Below are positions 15,724-23,168 of a stretch of 44,031 nt of DNA, piece by piece. The stretch's first letter is position 1. Each line of letters begins with the position of its first letter. A program made the position numbers and the translations under genes. Origin of the DNA: Catellatospora methionotrophica (lineage in GTDB: Bacteria; Actinomycetota; Actinomycetes; Mycobacteriales; Micromonosporaceae); NCBI RefSeq assembly GCF_011297335.1, contig NZ_JAAOTJ010000036.1, positions 1 to 44,031 of the forward strand, read 5' to 3'. Under the pieces are notes generated by a model, which was not told the DNA's origin, did no database searches, and saw only the letters and a list, made by a program, of their open reading frames with translations.

Positions 15724-17043
15724 TCACCCCGCGCGGGGCTTGGGTGGGCACAGGGCGTCGCCCGCCGGGCCGCCGCAGGGGCGCAGCCGGATCTCGGTGA
15801 TCGCGTGCCGGTCGACGGAGGTCACCTGGGCGGTCCAGCCGTCGAGGTGCACGATCTCGCCCGGCCGGGTCGGCACGTGCCCCAGCACGGCGATGACCAG
15901 CCCCGCGATGGTGATGTAGTCGCCGCCGGGCCGCTCGTCGAGGTTCACCCCGATGTCGGACAGGTCGTGGATCGGGAACGTGCCGGGCAGCAGCATGTCG
16001 CCGTCGTCGCCCTGCTGGACCGCCATCACGTCGCGGTCGGTCTCGTCGTAGATCTCGCCGACGACCTCCTCCAGCAGGTCTTCGAGGGTCACGATGCCGT
16101 CGACGGCGCCGTGCTCGTCGACGACCAGCGCGAACTGCTGGTGTTCGAGCTTGAAGCGGCGCAGCGCGTCGGCGGCGTGCAGCGAGTCGGGCAGCAGCAG
16201 CGCCGGGCGGGCCACGGCGGACAGGTGGGCGGCGTCGTCGAGCAGCAGGTCGCGCAGGTGGACGACGCCGAGCGTGTCGTCGAGGTCGCGGCGGCGTACG
16301 ACGGGGGCGCGGGAGAAGCCCGAACCGGCGAGTTCCTTGCGGGCGACCTCGACGGGCATGTCGGCGTCGAGGGTGAACACGTTGCGGCGCGGGATCAGCA
16401 CCTCGCGCAGCACCCGTTCCGTGATCTCCACGGCTCCGGCGATGATGAGCCGCTGCTCGGCGGTGAAACCGCGGTGCACGCTGACCATGTCGCGCACCTC
16501 CGCCGGGGTGATCTCGTCGCCGCGGTGCTGGTTCGGGTCGCCGCCCATGAGGCGTACGCCCAGGTCGGTGGCTTTGCTCAGCACCCAGACGAACGGTCGG
16601 GAGATGCTCGCGAGCACGGTCAGCGGGCGGCCCGCCAGGCGTGCCCACCGCTCGGCGTGCTGCATGGCGACGCGTTTGGGCGCGAGTTCACCGAAGACCA
16701 GGGTGAGGAACGTCAGCAGCAGGGTCACCACGATGACGGCGGCGGGGCGGGCGGCGCGGCCGAGGAAGCCCAGTGCGGGCTGGAGCACTTCGGCCAGCGC
16801 GATCGCGGCGGTCGCCGAGGCCAGGAACCCGGCCAGGGTGATGCCGATCTGGATGGTGGCCAGGAAACGGTTCGGGTCGCGGGCCAGTGCCGCGGCGGCC
16901 GCGGCGCCACCGCCCTGCTGCTCCATCCGGCGCAGCTGGCCCTCACGCAACGAGACCAGCGCCATCTCGCTGCCGGCGAACAGCGCGTTAAGGATGATCA
17001 GTACGGCTACCAGTACGAGCTGAATCCAGTGGTCGCCCACCAC
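15724..17043 (-). CDS. CNNM/CorC (HlyC/CorC) family transporter-like membrane protein
   Basis: A 439-residue protein with the standard layout: an N-terminal DUF21/CNNM membrane domain of three to four helices (LVLVAVLIILNALFAGSEMA; TIQIGITLAGFLASATAAIA; AAVIVVTLLLTFLTLVFGEL), two CBS domains (LREVLIPRRNVFTLDADMPV; LPDSLHAADALRRFKLEHQQ), the EHGAVDGIVTLEDLLEEVVG segment, and a C-terminal CorC_HlyC/transporter-associated domain. Members are implicated in magnesium efflux, with CBS domains sensing ATP-Mg. Start GTG 17043 is followed by another GTG; AGGTGA lies about four bases upstream. It is a single-gene unit. Confidence 0.9.
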   Translation of the reverse strand: MVGDHWIQLVLVAVLIILNALFAGSEMALVSLREGQLRRMEQQGGGAAAAAALARDPNRFLATIQIGITLAGFLASATAAIALAEVLQPALGFLGRAARPAAVIVVTLLLTFLTLVFGELAPKRVAMQHAERWARLAGRPLTVLASISRPFVWVLSKATDLGVRLMGGDPNQHRGDEITPAEVRDMVSVHRGFTAEQRLIIAGAVEITERVLREVLIPRRNVFTLDADMPVEVARKELAGSGFSRAPVVRRRDLDDTLGVVHLRDLLLDDAAHLSAVARPALLLPDSLHAADALRRFKLEHQQFALVVDEHGAVDGIVTLEDLLEEVVGEIYDETDRDVMAVQQGDDGDMLLPGTFPIHDLSDIGVNLDERPGGDYITIAGLVIAVLGHVPTRPGEIVHLDGWTAQVTSVDRHAITEIRLRPCGGPAGDALCPPKPRAG

Positions 17044-17169
17044 AGATCACCTGAGGCCCGCCTGGAGTGTCAGCCGGTACGCGCAGGCCGGGCGTCGGCC
17101 CGGCCCGGTATCACAGCCTTCCATTCGGTCAACGGTAGCAGCAGGTCACGGCCCTGGGGCTGGGTTCGC

Positions 17170-17427
17170 TCAGCGGCCGCCGCGGGGCTGGTTGCCTTTC
17201 TTGAGGCGCATCGTGCCGGACTGGCCCACCGACATCTTCGTCCGCGTGGTCTTCTCCCGCGCGGCCATCGCGCGCTGGCGGGACTGCTCCTGCGCGTGCT
17301 CGGACGCCCAGGCGGCGTGCTCGCCGGGCGCGTGGTCGTGCTCGGCGTGCGGCGTTCCGGGCTGGTCCTGCTCGACGCGCGGCTTGTCCTGGTGCGGGTG
17401 CCGGCGCGAATGGTTGTTCTTGGGCAT
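17170..17427 (-). CDS. Small basic hydrophilic protein
   Basis: An 85-residue highly charged protein with no hydrophobic core: HSRRHPHQDKPRVEQDQPG, a His/Glu/Ala middle part and EKTTRTKMSVGQSGTMRLKK near the end. Family not recognised, and it is probably disordered. ATG 17427 is strongly supported by GAGGAGGAGCG just upstream. An upstream ATG at 17451 lacks such a site. It stands alone between the CNNM and HAD genes. The basic, low-complexity character might fit a nucleic-acid-binding or stress protein, but nothing here proves it. Confidence 0.6.
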   Translation of the reverse strand: MPKNNHSRRHPHQDKPRVEQDQPGTPHAEHDHAPGEHAAWASEHAQEQSRQRAMAAREKTTRTKMSVGQSGTMRLKKGNQPRGGR

Positions 17428-17494
17428 CGCTCCTCCTCGACGGATCACCATCCACGCTATGAGCGCGGGCGGCGGCCCGCAGGCGGATCGCGAA

Positions 17495-18145
17495 TCAGGC
17501 GGGTCGCAGCAGGTCGGGCAGGGCGCCGAGGCTGTCGACGATGGTGGCGTGGCGGGCCGCGTCGGGTTTCTCCGAGCCGAGGTAACCCCACGGGCCGCGC
17601 CGGACCAGCACGGGCTTCATGCCCGCGCGGGTGGCGGGCAGCACGTCGTTGTCGACCCGGTCGCCGACGTAGCAGATCGCCGCGGGCGTCAGCTCGGCGA
17701 CTTCGGCGACCTTGGTGAAGAAGCTCGGGTGGGGTTTCTCGATGCCCCACTCGGCCGAGGTGTAGATCGCGTCGACGGGCAGGTCCATGCGTTCCAGGGC
17801 GGCCTTGGCCTGCGGCGGCTGGTTGCCCGCGATGATCACGGCCAGGCCGCGGCGGCGCAGCTCGGCGAAGGCCGGGCGCACGTCGGGGTAGAGGTCGTCG
17901 ATGTCGAAGTTCTCGCGCAGCCCGTCGGGGTCGTCGGTGGCCCAGGCGGCCATCTCGGCATCGACGTCCAGGCCGGGGCGCAGCAGCGCGAACGCGTCGC
18001 CGTGCGGGCGGTCCATCGCGGCCATGCCGCCGAGCAGCCCGAGCATGGCGAAGCGGGGCACGCCCAGGCGGTCGGCCCAGCGGCTCCAGATGCGGGTCTC
18101 GTCGATCAGCGTCTCGCCCACGTCGAACACCACGGCCTTGATCAT
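17495..18145 (-). CDS. HAD-superfamily hydrolase
   Basis: A 216-residue haloacid-dehalogenase-like phosphatase. Motif I is VFDVGETLIDE (the second Asp of the usual DxD is replaced: D-V-G), motif II VIIAGNQ, and motif III/IV EWGIEKPHPSFF with CYVGDRVDNDVLPA. The D-x-G-x-T pattern is shared with D-x-G-E-T-L branches of the HAD family. The substrate is unknown. ATG 18145 is six bases from TATCCT (18157-18152), so it is leaderless. It is divergent from the FBP gene, whose promoter lies about 100 bases away. Confidence 0.88.
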   Translation of the reverse strand: MIKAVVFDVGETLIDETRIWSRWADRLGVPRFAMLGLLGGMAAMDRPHGDAFALLRPGLDVDAEMAAWATDDPDGLRENFDIDDLYPDVRPAFAELRRRGLAVIIAGNQPPQAKAALERMDLPVDAIYTSAEWGIEKPHPSFFTKVAEVAELTPAAICYVGDRVDNDVLPATRAGMKPVLVRRGPWGYLGSEKPDAARHATIVDSLGALPDLLRPA

Positions 18146-18151
18146 CGGCCC

Positions 18152-18157
18152 AGGATA
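18152..18157 (-). promoter_or_regulatory. -10 hexamer for leaderless HAD hydrolase transcript
   Basis: TATCCT on the minus strand is six bases from ATG 18145. Confidence 0.5.
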
Positions 18158-18249
18158 TCGGGCGCGGAGGCGGTTACGCCGCACGGGTACGGCCCGGGTG
18201 CTGCCGGTCACCGGCGGAAAACGGGTGGTTGCGGCCGTACGGCCGCGCG

Positions 18250-18255
18250 TAGCCT
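18250..18255 (+). promoter_or_regulatory. -10 hexamer deciding the FBP start
   Basis: TAGCCT lies seven bases before GTG 18263, which favours that leaderless GTG over the ATG at 18272. Confidence 0.5.
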
Positions 18256-18262
18256 GCGCCGG

Positions 18263-18691
18263 GTGGACGCGATGACAGAACCGCAGATCAGGCGGTCTAT
18301 GGCGAACTGCTCGCGCGGCGACGCGTCGGCGATGACGCTGCCGAAGGACTTCGCCGAGCTGGACTGGTCGCAGCGCACCTTCCTCGGCTGGCGCGACGCG
18401 AGGCTCGACCGCCGGGGCTACCTGGTGCGTTGGCGCGATGGCGAGCCGGTCGGGCTGCTGCTGCGGGCCGCAGACTCGGTGATGTCGCGCCGGCGCGCCG
18501 CGATGTGTCTGCTGTGCCAGTCGGTGCGCCCCTCCGACGAGGTCACCCTGTTCACCGCGCGCCGCAAGGGCGATGCGGGACGGCGCGGTGACACGATCGG
18601 CACCTACATGTGCGCCGACCTGGCGTGCGCGCCGGGCGACGAGGTCGAGGCCAGGGTCGACGCGTTCATCGCCGAGGTGCTGCACTCCTGA
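18263..18691 (+). CDS. FBP (FusB-type, EF-G-binding) zinc-finger protein
   Basis: A 142-residue protein of the FBP domain family related to FusB, which binds elongation factor G and rescues it from fusidic acid. The C-terminal treble-clef zinc finger is clear: C-L-L-C in AAMCLLCQSVRPSDEV, VTLFTARRKGDAGRRGDTIG, then a second Cys pair in TYMCADLACAP. The N-terminal half has DWSQRTFLGWRDARLDRRGY. Start GTG 18263 is preferred because TAGCCT precedes it by seven bases. Its job in resistance or translation recovery is inferred from the family. Confidence 0.85.
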   Translation: MDAMTEPQIRRSMANCSRGDASAMTLPKDFAELDWSQRTFLGWRDARLDRRGYLVRWRDGEPVGLLLRAADSVMSRRRAAMCLLCQSVRPSDEVTLFTARRKGDAGRRGDTIGTYMCADLACAPGDEVEARVDAFIAEVLHS

Positions 18692-18697
18692 GCTGGT

Positions 18698-18766
18698 GCG
18701 CCGGTCCGGGGACGACGATCCGCCTAAGCCGCCAGGTTCGGGCGGCCGGCGTCCCCGGACCGGCGC
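18698..18766. terminator. Strong hairpin terminator 1 between convergent genes
   Basis: Bases 18698-18714 and 18750-18766 form a perfect 17-bp stem, and the 35-base loop contains an inner GCCGCC/GGCGGC stem. There is no T tract. It lies seven bases after the FBP stop. Confidence 0.7.
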
Positions 18767-18773
18767 GAGGTGT

Positions 18774-18816
18774 CCGCGGGGGCCGGGCCCTACCCCGAGT
18801 GGCCCGGCCCCCGCGG
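18774..18816. terminator. Strong hairpin terminator 2 between convergent genes
   Basis: CCGCGGGGGCCGGGCC (18774-18789) pairs perfectly with 18801-18816 across an 11-base loop. It ends five bases before the ddl stop, so it mainly serves alr-ddl transcription. Confidence 0.7.
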
Positions 18817-18820
18817 CGTC

Positions 18821-19819
18821 TCAGCGCCGACCGGCCAGGGTCAGCGAGCGGGCCGCCGCCGCGGCGGCCGTGTTCACGAGCGTGTTCAGCAGGTCCGGGT
18901 AGGTCATTCCGGCGGCCTGCCAGATGCGCGGGTACTGCGACGCGGCGGTGAAGCCCGGGAACGTGTTGACCTCGTTCAGGACCGGTTCGCCGCCGTCGGC
19001 GGGCAGGAAGAAGTCGACCCGGAGCAGGCCCCGGCATTCCAGGGCGGCGAACGCCTGCAGCGCCCGGCACTGCAGCAGTGCGGTCACCCACGGGTCGAGC
19101 CGCGCCGGGATGTCGAAGATCACCTCACCGGCGGTGTACTTGGCGTCGTAGTCGAAGAAGCCGTGCCCGTCGGCGACCCGGATCTCCAGCGGCGGACCGG
19201 CCTGCAGCGAGCCGTCCGGGTGCTCCAGCACGGCCACATCGACCTCGCGCCCGGCGACCCCGGCCTCGACCAGGACCTTGCCGTCGCATTCGCGGGCGGC
19301 GGCCAGCGCTGCGGGCAGCTGTGCCCAGTCGTCGACGCGGGTCACGCCGATGCTGGACCCGGCACGGGCCGGTTTGACGAACACGGGCAGGCCCAGGCGC
19401 TCGCGGTCGGCAGGGGACACGTCGTCCTGGCCGGGGCGCAGCACGACGCCGTCGGCGACCCGCAGCCCGTCGGCGGCCAGGATCTTCTTGGTGAACTCCT
19501 TGTCCATGCCGGTGGCGCTGGCCAGCACGCCGCTGCCGACGTACGGCACGCCGACCATCTCCAGCAGCGACTGCACCGTGCCGTCCTCGCCGTACGGGCC
19601 GTGCAGCGCGGGGAAGACCACGTCGGCGCGGCCCAGGGCGCGTAACGCGTCGCCGATGCCGACCGGGATGCCGTCGACGTGCCACGCGCCGTCGCGCCCG
19701 ATGACCACCTCGGTGATCTCGTACCGCTCGCGGTCCAGGTGAGCCAGGATGCTGCGCGCGCTCTTGCACGACACCTCGTGCTCCCCGCTCCGCCCCCCGT
19801 ACACGACGGCCAGCTTCAT
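18821..19819 (-). CDS. ddl: D-alanine-D-alanine ligase
   Basis: A 332-residue ATP-grasp ligase that joins two D-alanines for peptidoglycan. Visible: VYGGRSGEHEVSCKSA (N-terminal substrate site), PALHGPYGEDGTVQSLLEMV, FVKPARAGSSIGVTRV, and metal-binding VDFFLP and LNEVNTFPGFTAASQYPRIW. The omega-loop FFDYDAKYTAGE is the D-Ala-D-Ala type; D-Ala-D-Lac ligases of the VanA kind differ here. ATG 19819 has GGAAGGA seven bases upstream and overlaps the alr stop (ATGA). It is cotranscribed with alr, opposite a two-component system. Confidence 0.95.
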   Translation of the reverse strand: MKLAVVYGGRSGEHEVSCKSARSILAHLDRERYEITEVVIGRDGAWHVDGIPVGIGDALRALGRADVVFPALHGPYGEDGTVQSLLEMVGVPYVGSGVLASATGMDKEFTKKILAADGLRVADGVVLRPGQDDVSPADRERLGLPVFVKPARAGSSIGVTRVDDWAQLPAALAAARECDGKVLVEAGVAGREVDVAVLEHPDGSLQAGPPLEIRVADGHGFFDYDAKYTAGEVIFDIPARLDPWVTALLQCRALQAFAALECRGLLRVDFFLPADGGEPVLNEVNTFPGFTAASQYPRIWQAAGMTYPDLLNTLVNTAAAAAARSLTLAGRR

Positions 19820-20997
19820 CGACGTTTCCTTCCGTGGTGCAGGAGAGGAAGGGCACCTCGCGCACCGGCGTCCGAGGCGACGGTGCCCTTCCCCTCGTGG
19901 CGGCGCGGCACGCGGGTGCCGATGCCGGTGAGGATCTCGTGGGGGTTGGTGGCGGCCCAGGCGGCCCAGTCGGCGGCGGTGGGTTCGCCGTCGTCGCCGG
20001 GGCCGAGCACGGTGACCGGGTCGCCGAGGTGGACGTCCAGGTCGCCCGCGTCGACTACGCACTGGTCCATGGCGACGCGGCCGATGATCGGCAGTCGCCG
20101 CCCCCCGAGCAGGACCTGTGCGCGGCCGTCGACGCCACGCGGGATGCCGTCGGCGAAGCCGAGCGGGATCAGCGCGAGAGTCGTGGGCCGGGACGTGACG
20201 TGGGTGTGCTGGTAGGAGACCCCGGTTCCGGCGGGCACCCGCTTGACCATGATCACCTGTGTACGCAGGGTCAGCGCGGGGCGCAGCCCGATGGCGCGAC
20301 CGGGCACGGGCTCGACGCCGTAGACGGCGATGCCCGCGCGGACCAGGTCGAAGTGGGTCCGCGGGGCGGTGAACACGGCCGCCGAGTTGGCCAGGTGCAG
20401 CAGTTCGGGGTCCAGCCCGGCGTCGCGGGCGTACGCCACCGCCTCGGTGAACGCGGCCGTCTGCGCGGTCACGCCGTACGGGGAGGAGTCGGCGGTGGCC
20501 AGGTGCGACCAGACGCCACGGACGCGGAGCACGCCCTCGCGCTCGTACTTGCGGGACCAGGCGACCAGCTCCGGCCAGCCGTCGGCGGTCGCGCCGTGCC
20601 GCGACATGCCGGTGTCGATCTTCAGGTGGACCCGGGCGGTGCGGCCGGTGGCGCGGGCCGCGGCGGCGACCGCGTCGAGCAGTTCCGGGGCCGCCACGGA
20701 CACGTCCACGTCGGCGGCGAGCAGGGCGGCGAAGTCGGTGGCGGGGGAGTGCAGCCAGCTCAGCACCGGGGCGGTGAGCCCGGCGGTACGCAGCTCGAGG
20801 GCTTCGGTGGCGCTGGTGACGCCGAGCCAGGTCGCGCCGCCGGACAGCGCGGCGCGGGCCACCGGCACCGCGCCGTGGCCGAACCCGTCCGCCTTCACCA
20901 CGGCCATCACCGCGGCGCTCGTGGCCCCGGCGATCCGCTCGACGTTGCCCGCGATCGCCGCGAGGTCGACTACCGCCTCCGCCTGCTCTCCAGTCAC
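19816..20997 (-). CDS. alr: Alanine racemase with repeat-derived C-terminal tail
   Basis: A 393-residue PLP enzyme making D-alanine. The PLP lysine lies in VVKADGFGHGA (Lys35), KIDTGMSRHG follows, HLANSAAVF is present, and the second catalytic Tyr lies in GVSYQHTHV near a C-terminal beta domain with GRVAMDQCVVD. A normal racemase ends near GTRVPRR, about residue 366. Here 27 more residues follow, of which about 368-385 are encoded exactly by the palindromic repeat at 19843-19896. The stop overlaps ddl by ATGA, coupling the two. The 111-base space to the divergent response regulator carries candidate control sites. Confidence 0.95.
   Translation of the reverse strand: MTGEQAEAVVDLAAIAGNVERIAGATSAAVMAVVKADGFGHGAVPVARAALSGGATWLGVTSATEALELRTAGLTAPVLSWLHSPATDFAALLAADVDVSVAAPELLDAVAAAARATGRTARVHLKIDTGMSRHGATADGWPELVAWSRKYEREGVLRVRGVWSHLATADSSPYGVTAQTAAFTEAVAYARDAGLDPELLHLANSAAVFTAPRTHFDLVRAGIAVYGVEPVPGRAIGLRPALTLRTQVIMVKRVPAGTGVSYQHTHVTSRPTTLALIPLGFADGIPRGVDGRAQVLLGGRRLPIIGRVAMDQCVVDAGDLDVHLGDPVTVLGPGDDGEPTAADWAAWAATNPHEILTGIGTRVPRRHEGKGTVASDAGARGALPLLHHGRKRR
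19843..19896. repeat. Palindromic repeat element, copy 2, inside the alr 3' end
   Basis: Arms 19843-19857 and 19882-19896 pair at 14 of 15 positions; the core is AAGGGCACC/GGTGCCCTT as in copy 1 at 15105-15156, and the interior between GGGCACC and GGTGCCC is 24 bases in both. It is 54 bases, exactly 18 alr codons. Confidence 0.75.
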
Positions 20998-21024
20998 GGT
21001 CGGTAGCCAACAGCAGTGGGTGTG

Positions 21025-21061
21025 AGCGTACCGAGAGGGATTTCACTAACGCTGCGCTAAC
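21025..21061. promoter_or_regulatory. Candidate response-regulator site between alr and the two-component genes
   Basis: CTAAC occurs at 21046-21050 and 21057-21061, an 11-base phase typical of paired half-sites for OmpR-type regulators. On the minus strand TACGCT (21030-21025) is a possible -10 for alr. The site could serve both directions, which is inference. Confidence 0.4.
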
Positions 21062-21108
21062 AACGCCCGTGCATACTTGGCGGTCGGTCGGTACGAGGAG
21101 GTGGCGGG

Positions 21109-21765
21109 GTGCGGGTCCTGGTCGTGGAGGACGAGGAGTTGATGGCCGAGGCCGTCGCCGAGGGGCTGCGGCAGGAGGCCATCGCCGTCGACGTCGCCTA
21201 CGACGGGGCGGCCGCGCTGGAGAAGCTGGCCGTCAATGCGTACGACGTGATGATCTTGGATCGTGACCTGCCCCGGGTGCACGGCGACGAGGTGTGCCGG
21301 CAGGTGGTGGCGCAGGGCCTGGATGTGCGGGTGCTGATGCTCACCGTGTCGGTGACGGTCGCCGAGCGGGTGGCGGGGCTCAGCCTCGGGGCCGACGACT
21401 ACCTGGCCAAGCCGTTCGCGTTCGCCGAGCTGGTGGCGCGGGTGCGGGCGCTGGGGCGGCGGGCCCGCCCGGCCACGCCGCCGGTGCTGGAGCGGGCCGG
21501 GATCCGGCTCGATCCGCACCACCGCGAGACCTACCGGGACGGCCGTTACGTGAGCCTGTCGCGCCGGGAGTTCGCGGTCCTGGAGGAACTGCTGCGGGCC
21601 GAGGGCGCGGTGGTGTCGGCCGAGACGCTGCTGGAGAAGGTCTGGGACGAGAACATGGACCCGTTCACCACCATCGTCCGGGTCACCATCAGCGGCCTGC
21701 GCCGCAAGCTGGGCGATCCGCAGCCGATCGAGACGGTCACCGCCGTCGGCTACCGGATCCGCTGA
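21109..21765 (+). CDS. OmpR-family response regulator
   Basis: A 218-residue regulator. The receiver domain (1-115) has VEDEE acidic residues, phospho-acceptor Asp51 in MILDRDLP, Thr in MLTVSV, and Lys in LAKPFAFAELVARVRAL. The C-terminal winged helix begins near 125 (GIRLDPHHRETYRDGRYVSL; SRREFAVLEELLRAEGAVVS) and ends with VRVTISGLRRKLGDP and VTAVGYRIR. GTG 21109 is preceded by GAGGAGGTG. Its TGA shares a base with the kinase ATG (TGATG). Divergence from alr-ddl suggests control of D-Ala-D-Ala supply. Confidence 0.93.
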   Translation: MRVLVVEDEELMAEAVAEGLRQEAIAVDVAYDGAAALEKLAVNAYDVMILDRDLPRVHGDEVCRQVVAQGLDVRVLMLTVSVTVAERVAGLSLGADDYLAKPFAFAELVARVRALGRRARPATPPVLERAGIRLDPHHRETYRDGRYVSLSRREFAVLEELLRAEGAVVSAETLLEKVWDENMDPFTTIVRVTISGLRRKLGDPQPIETVTAVGYRIR

Positions 21766-22976
21766 TGGGCGAGTGGCGCGGCAATCTGCGGGTACGCCTG
21801 ACCGTCGTGTTCAGCCTCGTGTTCGCCCTGGCGGGCGGCTCGGTGCTGGCCGGCATGCTGATCATGGTCGACAACGCCATGGAGTACAGCATGGGCATCT
21901 TCTTCGCCGACAAGTACTCGGGCTTCCGGCCCGATCTGGACCAGAGCCCCGAGCAGGCGATGACCTCGCTGGCGGCGTCCAAGCAGACGATCATGGACTC
22001 GATGCAGGCGAACCTGCTGTTCAAGGGCGGGCTGACGTTGCTGGCGATGTGGGTGCTGGCCACCGCCGCGGGCTGGTTCGTCGCCGGGCGGCTGCTGCGC
22101 CCGCTGAGCATGATCACCGCGACCGCGCACCGGATCGCCGGGCGCACCCTGCACAAGCGCATCGACTTGGAGGCCCCGCCCGGCGAGGTCAAGAGCCTGG
22201 CCGACTCGTTCGACAGCATGCTCGACCGGCTCGACGAGGCCTTCGCCGGTCAGGGCCGGTTCATCGCCAACGCGGCCCACGAGCTGAAGACCCCGATCGC
22301 GCTCAACCGCACCCTGGTCGAGGTCGCCATGAGCCGCCCCGACAGCCCGCCGCAGGTGCACCAGCTCGGGCAGAACCTGCTCGCGGTCAACGAGCGCCAC
22401 GAACGGCTCATCGACGCCCTGCTCACCCTCGCCCGCGCCGAGGACGCGGTCACCGAGCGCCGCCAGGTCGACGTCGCGGAGCTGGCCACCATCGCCGCCG
22501 ACACGACCGAGAGCCTGGCCCGGCGGCTGGGCGTGCAGATCGGCCGGGAACTGGCCCCGTCGCCGGTCATCGGCGACCCGATCCTGCTCGAACAGATGAT
22601 CCGCAACCTGATCGACAACGCGACCCGTTACAACGTCGACGGCGGCTGGGTACGCGTGCAGACCGTCGCCCGGCCCCGCCACGCCGAGATCGTGGTCAGC
22701 AACACCGGCGCGGTCATCTCGTCGTACGAGGTGCCGACCCTGTTCGAGCCGTTCCGGCGGCTCACCGACCGGGTCGGCTCGTCACGCGGCAGCGGCCTCG
22801 GGCTGTCCATCGTGCGCGCGGTCGCGCAGGCCCACCGGGGCGACGCCGTCGCCGTGCCCCGACCCGGCGGCGGCCTGGTGGTCCGGGTCATCCTGCCCCG
22901 CTCCGCGCACCCGCTCGCCGAACCCGTGCTCGTCGCCCCGGCCCAGCCCGAACCGCACGACGCCCCGCTCCACTGA
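21765..22976 (+). CDS. Membrane sensor histidine kinase
   Basis: A 403-residue kinase. Two transmembrane helices (about 11-34 and 88-108) bracket a short extracytoplasmic loop of about 50 residues rich in acidic and Ser/Met positions. A HAMP segment follows, then the dimerisation helix with His172 in NAAHELKTPIALNRTLVE. The ATPase domain has the N box RNLIDNATRYN, a poorly preserved G1 region (VVSNTGAVISSYEV), FEPFRRL and the G2 box GSGLGLSIVRAVAQAHRG. The tail from 380 is Pro-rich. It forms an operon with the response regulator. The small sensor loop fits detection of a membrane or cell-wall signal rather than a soluble metabolite. Confidence 0.93.
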   Translation: MGEWRGNLRVRLTVVFSLVFALAGGSVLAGMLIMVDNAMEYSMGIFFADKYSGFRPDLDQSPEQAMTSLAASKQTIMDSMQANLLFKGGLTLLAMWVLATAAGWFVAGRLLRPLSMITATAHRIAGRTLHKRIDLEAPPGEVKSLADSFDSMLDRLDEAFAGQGRFIANAAHELKTPIALNRTLVEVAMSRPDSPPQVHQLGQNLLAVNERHERLIDALLTLARAEDAVTERRQVDVAELATIAADTTESLARRLGVQIGRELAPSPVIGDPILLEQMIRNLIDNATRYNVDGGWVRVQTVARPRHAEIVVSNTGAVISSYEVPTLFEPFRRLTDRVGSSRGSGLGLSIVRAVAQAHRGDAVAVPRPGGGLVVRVILPRSAHPLAEPVLVAPAQPEPHDAPLH

Positions 22977-22990
22977 CTGGTGGCCCGGCC

Positions 22991-23122
22991 TCAGCGCAGG
23001 ACAGGACGACCGGCGAGCATGGCCGCGTGGAGTCCGACCCGGTCCAGGTGTCCGGCCTCGGTCAGGAACTCCGGGCGCAGCGTGCCGTCGTAGAACATGC
23101 GCAGCGTGCCGTCGTAGAACAT
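22991..23122 (-). CDS. Tiny leaderless ORF with duplicated N-terminal octapeptide
   Basis: A 43-residue ORF starting MFYDGTLRMFYDGTLR and continuing PEFLTEAGHLDRVGLHAAML; it is not recognised. The first eight codons are exactly duplicated at the DNA level (24 bases twice). TAGCGT lies six bases before ATG 23122, making a leaderless message plausible, and an in-frame stop lies just upstream, so it is not the visible tail of a longer gene. The start and promoter sit in a perfect 12-bp inverted repeat. It may be a real microprotein or the last exon-like remnant of a lost gene. Confidence 0.35.
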   Translation of the reverse strand: MFYDGTLRMFYDGTLRPEFLTEAGHLDRVGLHAAMLAGRPVLR

Positions 23123-23123
23123 G
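23076..23123. repeat. Perfect 24-bp tandem duplication
   Basis: A 24-base unit at 23076-23099 is repeated without change at 23100-23123. In the minus-strand small ORF it keeps frame and doubles eight codons, so it must be recent or under selection. Confidence 0.85.
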
Positions 23124-23150
23124 AGGGGACGCTACCGGCCCCTCATGTTC
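23117..23150. repeat. Perfect 12-bp inverted repeat
   Basis: GAACATGAGGGG (23117-23128) and CCCCTCATGTTC (23139-23150) flank a 10-base loop. It lies 19 bases past the stop of the gene at 23169 and covers the -10 and ATG of the small ORF, so terminator and operator roles are both possible. Confidence 0.75.
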
Positions 23151-23168
23151 GCGCGGCCAGGGCGGAAC

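Noticed and set aside
15805..17718. A long + strand frame opposite the CNNM and HAD genes
   Set aside because: It is antisense to family-matching genes and has no ribosome-binding site or recognisable motif.
18821..19819. A VanA-type D-Ala-D-Lac ligase next to a VanRS-like system
   Set aside because: The omega-loop FFDYDAKYTAGE is of the D-Ala-D-Ala type, and no vanH or vanX gene is nearby.
18821..21046. A single minus-strand frame joining the alr and ddl regions
   Set aside because: The alr part of that frame is antisense-style nonsense in a different phase. ddl starts at ATG 19819 with a good ribosome-binding site, and alr uses another frame.
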